Source: Desulfurococcales archaeon
GTDB lineage: Archaea > Thermoproteota > Thermoprotei_A > Sulfolobales > Desulfurococcaceae
Assembly: GCA_027064845.1 (NCBI GenBank)
Contig: JAMOPC010000365.1
Coordinates: 1 to 9,112 of the forward strand
DNA: 9,112 bases
Direction of reading: 5' to 3'
Below are positions 1 to 5,830 of this stretch, piece by piece; positions within the stretch are counted from its first letter, which is position 1; every line of letters begins with the position of its first letter. The notes beneath the pieces were generated by a model. That model worked only from the letters and a program-made list of their open reading frames with translations, was not told the DNA's origin and made no database searches. The position numbers and the translations under genes are program-made.

Positions 1-256
1 CATCGTATTTATCAGGGCTATATACTGGTGTCTGGCTATTACCGAGTCTGAACCTAGCATACTCTATGCCAGTTATCTTAGTATCAGTTGGATGACGAGC
101 TCTATTAGAAGATGTTCTAACATAGTTCTTGAGAGTCCTATTAGTCCCGCTAAGATTAGTTATTACAAAATCGCTTTGAGACACTACACTAGCTATGATC
201 CTATACAGGTTTCTAACAGGCTTAAGATTGAGATTGATAGGGCTGGACACTACCAT
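1..256 (-). CDS. Partial gene of unknown function, running off the left edge
   Basis: An open frame of 85 codons starts at ATG 256, directly after an in-frame TGA, and has no stop before base 1, so the C-terminus is missing. It begins MVVSSPINLNLKPVRNLYR and continues with a polar segment rich in Asn, Ser, Thr and Arg. I see no signal peptide or membrane segment. It overlaps the preceding gene by 35 bases. The ribosome binding site GAGGTG sits only one base before ATG 256, whereas it stands seven bases before an in-frame GTG at 250, so the true start may be GTG 250 (MSSPINL...). It is the last visible gene of the chain carrying the glycosyltransferase and membrane proteins, so a role in the virion or its surface is a guess from position only. 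I do not recognise the family. Confidence 0.75.
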   Translation of the reverse strand, partial: MVVSSPINLNLKPVRNLYRIIASVVSQSDFVITNLSGTNRTLKNYVRTSSNRARHPTDTKITGIEYARFRLGNSQTPVYSPDKYD

Positions 257-515
257 TCACCTCTGTTGTAAGCTCTATTTTACTACTTATTGCTTGAGGA
301 ATTAAATAAGCTTTCTCATCAACTATACCAATGGCTACTTCATGGTCTTCCCAATAATATATTACATCGGTTATATGTTCCTCAACAACATCCTTGACTA
401 TCGCATATATGCTTTCACGGTCAAGACTAACTCCTCCACTACTACTCGTATTAACGCTCATTTTCTCTACTAGCTTGAGAACAAAAATTAGTTCAATAAG
501 CTTATCTAGTTCCAT
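222..515 (-). CDS. 97-residue protein of unknown function
   Basis: The protein starts MELDKLIELIFVLKLVEKM, a hydrophobic amphipathic helix of about 18 residues, followed by a Ser/Gly linker (SVNTSSSGG, about 20-28). A mixed acidic domain follows, with an Asp/Glu-rich stretch around residues 43-60 (DVVEEHITDVIYYWEDHE), then a polar tail ending QPYQSQS. The N-terminal helix could be membrane-associated or an oligomerisation helix, but it carries charged residues and is a poor signal peptide. The ATG lies inside the last codons of the 502-681 gene, with ribosome binding site GGGAGGAT about six bases before it, which points to coupled translation. Its own 3' end overlaps the next gene by 35 bases. 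The family is not recognised. Confidence 0.8.
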   Translation of the reverse strand: MELDKLIELIFVLKLVEKMSVNTSSSGGVSLDRESIYAIVKDVVEEHITDVIYYWEDHEVAIGIVDEKAYLIPQAISSKIELTTEVNGSVQPYQSQS

Positions 516-681
516 ACTTTATATCCTCCCTCAATTTTTCAATGCTTTCCCTAAGATTGTTTATTGCCTTTGTAAGGTTATCAAGTTTACTGTTAAGCTT
601 AGCAGTTATAAAGTAGACAAGATATACTGCAATGAAACCAGATATACCATATTGTAAAAAAACATTAGGATCTATTTCCAT
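502..681 (-). CDS. Small holin-like membrane protein (one membrane segment plus coiled coil)
   Basis: This 59-residue frame is short but fits the operon exactly. Its ATG overlaps the stop of the preceding gene (TAATG), GGGAGA lies just upstream, and its TAA lies inside the start of the next gene. The protein begins MEIDPNVFLQYG, has one hydrophobic helix at about residues 8-27 (FLQYGISGFIAVYLVYFI), then a charged amphipathic helix from 28 to 55 with leucine/isoleucine spacing typical of a coiled coil (KLNSKLDNL, INNLRESIEKL). This plan of a short N-terminus, one membrane helix and a cytoplasmic coiled coil is that of BhlA/UviB-type phage holin-like proteins and of many small archaeal viral membrane proteins. 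Sequence homology to holins is not claimed. A role in the virion membrane or in cell exit is inference. Confidence 0.82.
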   Translation of the reverse strand: MEIDPNVFLQYGISGFIAVYLVYFITAKLNSKLDNLTKAINNLRESIEKLREDIKYGTR

Positions 682-1688
682 TACTTCTCCCTCAACCTCC
701 TAGTCATTTCCCTCAACGAATCAATAATATCTCTGATTATATTGAACTTGAACACCAGTATGTATGTCGCTATTATACCAGCTACTCCACCAACTATCCA
801 TTGCCAATTACCCATGAAGAAATCAACGACTCTGTCCCACCAGCTCTTCTTCTTATCCTCATATTTCTGATTAGTATTATCTTCTTCTTTCTTTGGTGGA
901 TTCTTTATAGCTTCATTGGTATATCTAACACCAGCTATAATGTTCAATACATGTTTAATCAATTCAGCTTTCTGCTCTGGACTTAATGTTTTATCCTCCT
1001 TTATACTCTTAAATGCCTCCTTTCCTAATTGTAGTGCTGTTTTTTCGTTCTCTGCTTTTATAAGATTTGCTTGTGCGTTTAGCTTAGCCGCTTCACTATA
1101 ATTTAGCTGACTTACTCCCCAACTATAGGCTAACCAACCAACTAGTGTAGCTATGCCTATTCCTATCAATACTCCGACACCAAAGTTAGCATATATGTAT
1201 AGTTTCCTGCCATTACTAAACACTATTTCCAATACTGGGAAATACGCCCAGTCGCTCAAGCTCTCATTTACAAATACTACTGGAAAACTCATCCTCAACG
1301 TGCCGTCAGAGTTGTATTCATTATAGTATCCTAGGATGCCTATAAGCTCTCCATTACTAGGCTTAACTATGTAGTACTTACTCGTGTTCTTTACATGTAC
1401 AACTCTTATCATGAAGTAATCTTGATCTACTTTGTATATTGCATACATTGGTTCACGGGTAGGGTTAGGTGCTGTTTGACTCTCTTCAAACACAACATGT
1501 GTCCAGTTTGCTTTACTATTTATATCATCGTATACGATTGCTTGTTTCCAGTACAGAAACTTTCTTTCAATACCATATTTATTACCTACTGGATCTTCAA
1601 CAACTGCAAAGCTATCAGTACTCTCCCTTGACTGTGTCAATAAGCTACCTATATACTGAATTGGTACGCCTACATATAGCTTTCCCAT
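681..1688 (-). CDS. Two-membrane-segment protein with large beta-rich N-terminal domain; possible virion envelope or spike protein
   Basis: This 335-residue protein has three parts. Residues 1-165 form a domain that looks beta-rich (alternating hydrophobic residues, many aromatics) with three N-x-S/T sites at 61, 101 and 141. A first membrane helix lies at about 168-190 (YANFGVGVLIGIGIATLVGW). A helical, Ala/Lys/Glu-rich segment runs from 195 to 262, then a very charged linker (PPKKEEDNTNQKYEDKKK, 264-281). A second membrane helix lies at about 296-314, and the tail from 315 is basic. There is no cleavable signal peptide. The start at ATG 1688 is preceded by AGGTGAT, three bases from the glycosyltransferase stop. 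Lying between a glycosyltransferase and a holin-like gene, it could be a glycosylated surface protein of the virion. That role is inferred and the family is not recognised. Confidence 0.85.
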   Translation of the reverse strand: MGKLYVGVPIQYIGSLLTQSRESTDSFAVVEDPVGNKYGIERKFLYWKQAIVYDDINSKANWTHVVFEESQTAPNPTREPMYAIYKVDQDYFMIRVVHVKNTSKYYIVKPSNGELIGILGYYNEYNSDGTLRMSFPVVFVNESLSDWAYFPVLEIVFSNGRKLYIYANFGVGVLIGIGIATLVGWLAYSWGVSQLNYSEAAKLNAQANLIKAENEKTALQLGKEAFKSIKEDKTLSPEQKAELIKHVLNIIAGVRYTNEAIKNPPKKEEDNTNQKYEDKKKSWWDRVVDFFMGNWQWIVGGVAGIIATYILVFKFNIIRDIIDSLREMTRRLREK

Positions 1689-1692
1689 AGTA

Positions 1693-2733
1693 TCACCTAT
1701 AGAATATTTTATCTACTATGTTTTTTAAATATTTTATTCCAGCCTCAAAACCATATCTATCAAGGCATTCCTTAGCTCTTTTTCTAGCGATTTCCCGATA
1801 GAATTTAATGTTATTAACTATGTCTATCAGCTTAAATTTGAGATCAAGTAGGTCAATATCCCATCCTAGCCCGACATGTATGTCGCTTTTATAGAAGCAG
1901 TATTCATGTTTACAACCAATAGGTGTTGTTATTAGGTCTTCATACTCCATATAGCAACCACATACTGGTGCAACTGTTATTACTCCCCTAGCTATGCTTT
2001 CCAATGCATGCAATTCAAAACCACCAGCTCTAGAAATGCTTATATGGACATCTACGCTATCATACAAATCGATCAGGTCGTCTATTTCTATGAATCCAGC
2101 TATATCAATTGCATCAGTAGTCCATAACAGTCCTAGGAAATGATCCTTTGCATAGCCTCTCTTTATTATAAGCTTTATATTCATATTATGGTTATCCTTG
2201 AGATCCATTATTGCTTCATATACTTTACCAGCGTTCTTCCTACTACCAGAGTGATTCAAGAAGTATAGTATCCCGATCCATTTCTCTTTCTGCTTAACAA
2301 GTCTAAGCCACTTAATTATACTATTTTTTGGATCTCTAACTGGTCTATTGTATTCCATTGGTAAGAAATGAGGCAGCAGCAACACATTATCTAGTCCCAG
2401 CAAGTATTTTGCAACATATACACAATACCTACTCGGCACTAGTAAGTAGTCAATACTATTTACTAGCCTAAGATACTTGTATGGTATATTCGTAGTCTCA
2501 ACTACATCAACACCTATTATTTTATCAGCTTTTATCTTGTTTACATATTTCTCGTTATAGAACAATGGATGAACTATGACTATCTCATCTTCTATGATAC
2601 TGTTTGTTTTTCTAAGTCTTGACTCGCTTACCTCCTTTACATCAAATCCTAGTATCCTTAACATTTTTATATATGTTCTAGCTACAAAGGTGAAACTACT
2701 ATTGATTCCCTTTGGATAAATATATGTTATCAT
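1693..2733 (-). CDS. GT4-like glycosyltransferase (GT-B fold)
   Basis: The 346-residue length and layout fit a GT-B enzyme that transfers a sugar from a nucleotide donor. The C-terminal half shows the family pattern: SGSRKN (162-167) in the place of the R/K donor-phosphate loop, then D223-LYDSVDVHISISRAGGFELHALESIARG (from about 222 to 250), matching the family's 'ADV-SR-EGFG--LEA-A-G' block. E245 matches the conserved second glutamate, but the first glutamate of the usual E-x7-E motif is Gly237. VPSRYCVYVAKYL (99-111) resembles the end of the N-terminal domain. Four cysteines lie close together (258, 260, 274, 279). The start ATG overlaps the preceding stop as ATGA. Rudiviruses and other archaeal viruses often carry glycosyltransferases thought to modify virion or host-surface proteins. 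The neighbouring membrane protein is the obvious candidate substrate, by inference. Confidence 0.85.
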   Translation of the reverse strand: MITYIYPKGINSSFTFVARTYIKMLRILGFDVKEVSESRLRKTNSIIEDEIVIVHPLFYNEKYVNKIKADKIIGVDVVETTNIPYKYLRLVNSIDYLLVPSRYCVYVAKYLLGLDNVLLLPHFLPMEYNRPVRDPKNSIIKWLRLVKQKEKWIGILYFLNHSGSRKNAGKVYEAIMDLKDNHNMNIKLIIKRGYAKDHFLGLLWTTDAIDIAGFIEIDDLIDLYDSVDVHISISRAGGFELHALESIARGVITVAPVCGCYMEYEDLITTPIGCKHEYCFYKSDIHVGLGWDIDLLDLKFKLIDIVNNIKFYREIARKRAKECLDRYGFEAGIKYLKNIVDKIFYR

Positions 2734-3053
2734 TTCATAGCACCATATATGTACGACAGTAGATATGCTTGTATACTATTAATATCAATTGGCTTATCGT
2801 TTAACACATTTATACAATCCTTCAGACACATCATATTATTTATATGCATAAAGAAGTTAATTACATCAACATCATTGAACATATAATCAAGCTTGTCCAT
2901 AAACTCATTCGCTAATTTATCATCAATAACTGCAATCATATAATAATTTAATAGGTCATCGATTTCTTGGTTCTTAAGTATTCTTTGCATCATTTTCAGT
3001 TTTATTATTTCCTTCAGAGGACATACAGGTATTCTTATGACTACGAACACCAT
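2730..3053 (-). CDS. 107-residue protein of unknown function
   Basis: The protein begins MVFVVIRIPVCPLKEIIKLK and is then mostly alpha-helical, with an acidic middle (about 45-70) rich in Asp, Asn, Met and Phe (DDKLANEFMDKLDYMFNDVDVINFF). Cysteines are at 12, 56-region-distal Cys in MMCLKDC and none in the tail. I see no known motif. ATG 3053 has AGGTGG about seven bases before it and a TATA-like element around 3089-3098, so this gene is probably the first of the transcript that continues through the glycosyltransferase and membrane genes. The stop overlaps the next start as ATGA, giving tight coupling to the glycosyltransferase, so a partner or regulator of that enzyme is possible. The family is not recognised. 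Confidence 0.75.
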   Translation of the reverse strand: MVFVVIRIPVCPLKEIIKLKMMQRILKNQEIDDLLNYYMIAVIDDKLANEFMDKLDYMFNDVDVINFFMHINNMMCLKDCINVLNDKPIDINSIQAYLLSYIYGAMK

Positions 3054-3081
3054 TGCTTACCACCTAAGAAGAGTATATATG

Positions 3082-3088
3082 AAAAAAA
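3082..3088 (-). terminator. T-run after the 3128-3466 gene
   Basis: Seven T on the minus strand, 40 bases after the TAA of the 112-residue gene, probably end the transcript that starts at 3701 or at the coat promoter. Confidence 0.4.
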
Positions 3089-3102
3089 GAATTTATGTTT
3101 TT
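3089..3102 (-). promoter_or_regulatory. Promoter of the 2730-3053 / glycosyltransferase operon
   Basis: The minus strand has GTAAAAACATAAATTC, an A-rich BRE with a TATA-like ACATAAATT (3090-3098). Expected initiation is near 3067-3070, leaving room for the AGGTGG site before ATG 3053. Confidence 0.45.
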
Positions 3103-3127
3103 ACATTAATTGTTTAGAATGCTATGT

Positions 3128-3466
3128 TTAGCTAGCTACTGTTCCGAATGCTTGGCTAAGAGCATTTATCATTTGTAGGTTTACAACTAGTTCAATGACT
3201 TTGTCAATCGCTGGAGGTGGTGGTGTCTCTCCTCTTAACACGGCTAATACTCTTTTGATTGAGTCCATCTGTATCATCAGGTCTAACACGCTCTCAAGAT
3301 CCTTGAATTCTGGAGGTAATGTGAGGCTACCCTTGATACTCTCATATATTTTCTGTGTTAGCATTGCATCTACTAGTGCGTCAATCGGTATCTCTTCCCC
3401 GCTGAAGATAGACTTTATGATTAATGGTTGCATTAATTGGGATATATCTATACCTAGCTCGACCAT
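3128..3466 (-). CDS. 112-residue helical protein of unknown function, possible minor structural protein
   Basis: The protein (MVELGIDISQLMQPLI...) is predicted by eye to be almost all helix, rich in Ile, Leu, Met and Val, with two Pro-containing breaks: LPPEF near residue 51 and a run of four prolines (TPPPPAI) near residue 83 that separates the last helix (DKVIELVVNLQMINALSQAF). It has no basic patch, cysteines or evident catalytic motif. The pattern suggests helix packing with itself or with a partner. ATG 3466 has AGGTGG five bases upstream, and the gene follows the coiled-coil gene with a gap of nine bases. With the coat candidate upstream, a minor structural or scaffold role is plausible but not shown. 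Confidence 0.78.
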   Translation of the reverse strand: MVELGIDISQLMQPLIIKSIFSGEEIPIDALVDAMLTQKIYESIKGSLTLPPEFKDLESVLDLMIQMDSIKRVLAVLRGETPPPPAIDKVIELVVNLQMINALSQAFGTVAS

Positions 3467-3475
3467 TTATACCAC

Positions 3476-3676
3476 CTACTCACCACATATAGATTTTCTT
3501 ATTTCGTATAATAATTGTAGTTTAAGGTTCTTTTTAAGTTTTTCTACTTCATTAGTTTCGTTTAGAAGGCTTTGCTCTAGTTCATTTATTTGTTTCTGTA
3601 TCTTTTCGCATTGTTTTAACATCATTTCCTTCATTTTAAGTTCTACGAGCTTGTTTAAGATCTGGTCTATTGGCAT
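3476..3676 (-). CDS. Small coiled-coil protein
   Basis: The 66-residue protein starts MPIDQILNKLVELKMKEMM and is one long charged helix with hydrophobic residues at heptad spacing (LVELKMKEMMLKQCEKI, INELEQSLLNETNEVEKL), so it should form a coiled coil. Two cysteines occur (Cys23 and Cys64). The start has AGGTG about eight bases upstream, and a TATA-like element with an A-rich BRE lies at 3724-3742, so it has its own promoter just after the coat candidate. It is followed after nine bases by the 112-residue helical protein. A scaffold or adaptor role is possible; there is no recognisable family. Confidence 0.75.
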   Translation of the reverse strand: MPIDQILNKLVELKMKEMMLKQCEKIQKQINELEQSLLNETNEVEKLKKNLKLQLLYEIRKSICGE

Positions 3677-3710
3677 TGTTATGCACCTATTAATAGAATA
3701 TGAGGAAGAG

Positions 3711-3722
3711 GTATAAAAAATT
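3711..3722 (-). terminator. T-run after the coat candidate
   Basis: Six T on the minus strand (3715-3720) lie 40 bases beyond the stop of the 130-residue gene and could end a strong coat transcript, while the next promoter overlaps the same stretch. Confidence 0.4.
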
Positions 3723-3742
3723 GTTTATATTTAAGTTTTTCG
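3722..3742 (-). promoter_or_regulatory. Promoter of the coiled-coil gene 3476-3676
   Basis: The minus strand reads GAAAAACTTAAATATAAAC, an A-rich BRE followed by TATA element TTAAATATAAA (3724-3734), about 25 bases before an expected start near 3701. Confidence 0.55.
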
Positions 3743-3761
3743 GTCTTGATCAATACTTTGT

Positions 3762-4154
3762 TTATCTCCTAGCCCTTGTTGTCTCTATGGTTTCCATTTT
3801 TGCTTTCTTACCAAGTATATAATCTGCATTAACATATACTGCTCTAGCTATTTTTTCTCCTTCGCCAGCTCCTATTCCAAGTTCTTCTCCGAGTGCTCTT
3901 CCAACTGCTATTACTGTTTTCTCGTTGTGTCCACCATATACGAAGCTAAATACTCTTGTAGCTACAGTCCAGTATGCTTGCCAATGTCCCTTGGGGATCT
4001 TTACATTTGTCCTTAATACTTCTGCTAATCTTCTAGCATATTCTCCGAATGGTCTGCTTTCATGTTTTCTAGTTATTGATAATGTAGCGTCTGTTACTTC
4101 TTCCTTAGTTAATTTCCAATCATCTGGAACTAGTATTTGGAATCCTTTAGGCAT
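3762..4154 (-). CDS. 130-residue helical protein, candidate major coat (nucleocapsid) protein
   Basis: The protein starts MPKGFQILVPDDWKLTKEEV and contains about five helices: 16-30, 35-51 (FGEYARRLAEVLRTN), 57-73 (HWQAYWTVATRVFSF), 77-93 and 99-117. A basic C-terminal tail ends in RARR. Aromatic and small residues alternate in the third helix, as in a packed helical core. Its length is close to that of the coat proteins of archaeal rod-shaped and filamentous viruses (about 130 residues, helical, DNA-wrapping), its composition is richer in Ala/Gly than its neighbours, and it has its own promoter with GGGGGTG before ATG 4154. This points to an abundant structural or DNA-binding protein. I do not recognise a close relative, and a chromatin-like DNA-binding protein is an alternative. 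Confidence 0.8.
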   Translation of the reverse strand: MPKGFQILVPDDWKLTKEEVTDATLSITRKHESRPFGEYARRLAEVLRTNVKIPKGHWQAYWTVATRVFSFVYGGHNEKTVIAVGRALGEELGIGAGEGEKIARAVYVNADYILGKKAKMETIETTRARR

Positions 4155-4174
4155 ATATACACACCCCCTTACTC

Positions 4175-4196
4175 CCCTAGGGATTCCCTAGGGATT
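4175..4196. repeat. Tandem 11-bp operator-like repeat CCCTAGGGATT x2
   Basis: Two exact copies of CCCTAGGGATT lie back to back (4175-4185, 4186-4196). Each holds the palindrome CCCTAGGG, and the 11-bp period puts both on the same face of the helix. Together positions 4175-4193 are a palindrome except for the central base. It lies between the TATA element and the start of the coat candidate and abuts the TATA of the plus-strand gene, so one regulator could control both. Confidence 0.7.
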
Positions 4197-4207
4197 ATTT
4201 TATAAAG
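4197..4207. promoter_or_regulatory. Shared bidirectional TATA element
   Basis: ATTTTATAAAG reads as a TATA box on both strands (TTTATAAA is palindromic). It lies about 27 bases before the expected start of the plus-strand membrane gene transcript, and about 25 bases before a start near 4175 for the coat candidate. BRE-like bases are AGGGATT (plus) and AACTAGA (minus). Confidence 0.6.
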
Positions 4208-4239
4208 TCTAGTTAATAAACTTTATTGAGGGATTAACA

Positions 4240-4473
4240 ATGAAGAAGCTGATCAAATACATACTTTACAACTTGACAAAAAGAATTAGGAAAAGAACAG
4301 AGTTCTGGATAATATGGCTAATATTGGGATTATTGATAGACGAATATATAAAGGAAGGCTACTTGTTCAAAGCAGAAGATATATATAATACTAATATAAC
4401 ACATGAAAAAATAATAGTATTCCTAGTAATATTATTAGTAATGTTAATTCTTAAGAAGAAGAGATCATCCTAG
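4240..4473 (+). CDS. Small two-helix membrane protein
   Basis: This is the only gene I support on the plus strand. The 77-residue protein has a basic N-terminus (MKKLIKYILYNLTKRIRKR), a first membrane helix at about 22-33 (FWIIWLILGLLI), an acidic polar loop, a second helix at about 57-71 (KIIVFLVILLVMLIL) and a lysine/arginine tail KKKRSS. Positive charges at both ends predict both termini in the cytoplasm (or virion interior) and the loop outside. ATG 4240 has GAGGG seven bases upstream and a TATA element about 35 bases upstream, shared with the divergent coat candidate. Its last nine bases overlap the 3' end of the convergent methyltransferase gene. A role in membrane remodelling or exit is a guess. 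Confidence 0.8.
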   Translation: MKKLIKYILYNLTKRIRKRTEFWIIWLILGLLIDEYIKEGYLFKAEDIYNTNITHEKIIVFLVILLVMLILKKKRSS

Positions 4474-5004
4474 TACAACATAGTAGTTCTTTCCTTTTTT
4501 CCTAAATACATTGATGTTGTTTTCAACTATTATAAGCTCTTTTAGGTCGCTATACCTTATTATTGTTGGTGATTTATATAGTATAAGCTTATTGTATTTT
4601 TTCGCTAATACAAGTGCCCTATATATCATTATTCTTGGATCTACATAAGCTGTTCTATATCTTTGCAATTTCCGAATTTCTACTAGTTTTCCATATCCTC
4701 TCCTTATATTGTCCCAGGGAGGATCAACTATTATCAAATCTATACTGTTTATATCAATGTATTTCTCTACGACAAACATTGTATCATTTATAAATATGTC
4801 TGGATCTGTTTCCCACTCGTGTTTTTCTATATCAACTCCGATTATGAATAAATTATACTTTTTTCTAACTATTCTATAAAATCTACCAACACCATAGGTT
4901 AGGTCAAGTATCTTTATTATTCCCTTATGGTCCGCATATAAAATGTTGAAAATACTATATATTATATTATAGCTTGGTTTATTATGATAAATTAATCTGT
5001 ACAT
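4465..5004 (-). CDS. DNA methyltransferase, probably N6-adenine type (DPPW)
   Basis: The 179-residue protein carries the signature elements of a Rossmann-fold SAM-dependent methyltransferase. Motif I is DLTYGVGRF at 34-42, the acidic residue after strand 2 is Asp58 in GVDIEKH, and the catalytic motif IV is DPPW at 94-97, in the hydrophobic strand context LIIVDPPW. DPPW is the form used by amino-methylating enzymes acting on adenine N6 (or cytosine N4). There is no visible separate target-recognition domain, so it is a minimal enzyme. No restriction endonuclease is next to it, so self-protection or regulatory marking is more likely than a full restriction system. Archaeal rudiviruses also carry small adenine methyltransferases. 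Its start overlaps the preceding gene by 13 bases. Confidence 0.87.
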   Translation of the reverse strand: MYRLIYHNKPSYNIIYSIFNILYADHKGIIKILDLTYGVGRFYRIVRKKYNLFIIGVDIEKHEWETDPDIFINDTMFVVEKYIDINSIDLIIVDPPWDNIRRGYGKLVEIRKLQRYRTAYVDPRIMIYRALVLAKKYNKLILYKSPTIIRYSDLKELIIVENNINVFRKKGKNYYVVLG

Positions 5005-5336
5005 TTATCTTTGCACCTCTTCTTCTCAAACCTGTATCTGTAAAAGAAGTCTAGAATTTTCCCCTTACATAAGTATCTATGATAACTCCACATTAGCCTT
5101 TTGTGATCCTCTCCTAGACAATACAGTATTTCATGGTATATACTGGGATCTATTGGTTTTCTTAGCCTTATCAATACATGTGTATTACCGCTTTTCATTG
5201 ATTTTTCGTGTCTCCAATATTCTATGTCTAGATCGTATAGTTCACTACAGAATTCTAGTTTTTTCTCGAATACTTTCTTGAACTTGTCTAGCCATATTTC
5301 ATACAATATATCTATATCAAGTAGTATCTTCTTCAT
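4992..5336 (-). CDS. Small protein with HVLIRL / LGEDHKR pattern, function unknown
   Basis: The 114-residue protein has a charged helical N-terminus (1-45), then THVLIRLRKPID (52-63), a helix, LGEDHKRLMWSYHRYL (74-89) and a basic, aromatic end with two cysteines (Cys108, Cys112). The pattern of a beta strand with His-Val-x-Ile-x-Leu, followed by Leu-Gly-x-Asp-x-x-Arg and a helix ending in Arg-Tyr, recalls small proteins found in archaeal viruses and thermophile phages. A primase-like or RRM-like fold is conceivable, but I cannot confirm it. It starts at ATG 5336 with GGGAGGAG upstream, right after the stop of the ten-cysteine protein, and overlaps the methyltransferase gene, so the two are likely made together. 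Confidence 0.78.
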   Translation of the reverse strand: MKKILLDIDILYEIWLDKFKKVFEKKLEFCSELYDLDIEYWRHEKSMKSGNTHVLIRLRKPIDPSIYHEILYCLGEDHKRLMWSYHRYLCKGKILDFFYRYRFEKKRCKDKCTD

Positions 5337-5338
5337 AA

Positions 5339-5830
5339 TTACTCCTCCCTACATACAAAATCACATCTATCCATACAACAATAATAGCTTCCATATTCTT
5401 CGCTGTGAAACTCTACGTTTACTACTTCTACTTCTAGCATTCCCTGACTGTATTCATCTATACATTCCTCTACATGTTCCAACAATCTTTGTATTGTCTC
5501 GTCCATATCCATTAACATGTCTCGTATTGTTGTGTAATCTACTTTTATGACATCATAGTCATGGGATTCTATGTGTATATTGTTTGTTGGTGAACACCCT
5601 TTTCCCTTCCTACATCCACCAGGATAACAACGCTCTACGCTTCCAAATACTTTTATATAAAATTCATTTAGTTTTCGCTTGAACCTTTTTGTTTCCTTGT
5701 CTCTTAAAAAACAGTATACTTTTCCTCTTCTTTCGAAACAGAGTATTTCATCCCATGTATCTTCATCAATCACAAAAAAACCCTTTCTTGTTCTATGTAT
5801 TATGTCTTCTACCGATATGTCGAATATCAT
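5339..5830 (-). CDS. 163-residue cysteine-rich protein, possible metal-binding or disulfide-rich
   Basis: The protein has ten cysteines in two clusters. The first is C68-YPGG-C73-RKGKG-C79 in a Gly/Lys-rich loop, and the second is C151-C152-x3-C156-x3-C160 at the very end (YCCMDRCDFVCREE); Cys31, Cys40 and Cys123 stand alone. The N-terminal 65 residues are basic and beta-like, with a strand pair FFVIDEDTWDEILCF / GKVYCFL. Residues 97-130 form an acidic helix. There is no signal peptide, so a zinc or iron-sulfur site inside the cell is as likely as disulfides, which are common in hyperthermophile cytoplasmic proteins. The start overlaps the preceding stop as ATGA, with GAGGT upstream. I do not recognise a family. 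Confidence 0.8.
   Translation of the reverse strand: MIFDISVEDIIHRTRKGFFVIDEDTWDEILCFERRGKVYCFLRDKETKRFKRKLNEFYIKVFGSVERCYPGGCRKGKGCSPTNNIHIESHDYDVIKVDYTTIRDMLMDMDETIQRLLEHVEECIDEYSQGMLEVEVVNVEFHSEEYGSYYCCMDRCDFVCREE

Noticed and set aside
97..105. Nine-base match GAGCTCTAT to the CRISPR spacer (9072-9080)
   Set aside because: It covers only 9 of 42 spacer bases and is expected by chance; not a self-target.
3195..3716. 173-residue plus-strand open frame
   Set aside because: It lies opposite two minus-strand genes with good ribosome binding sites. Its product is a Ser/Ile/Leu-rich shadow with no start signal.
4465..5004. Restriction-modification system around the methyltransferase
   Set aside because: No endonuclease motif (PD-x-E/D-x-K or HNH) is visible in the adjacent products, so I call a solitary methyltransferase.
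5339..5550. Plus-strand frames opposite the cysteine-rich gene
   Set aside because: They are antisense shadows; the minus-strand gene has ATGA coupling and a ribosome binding site.
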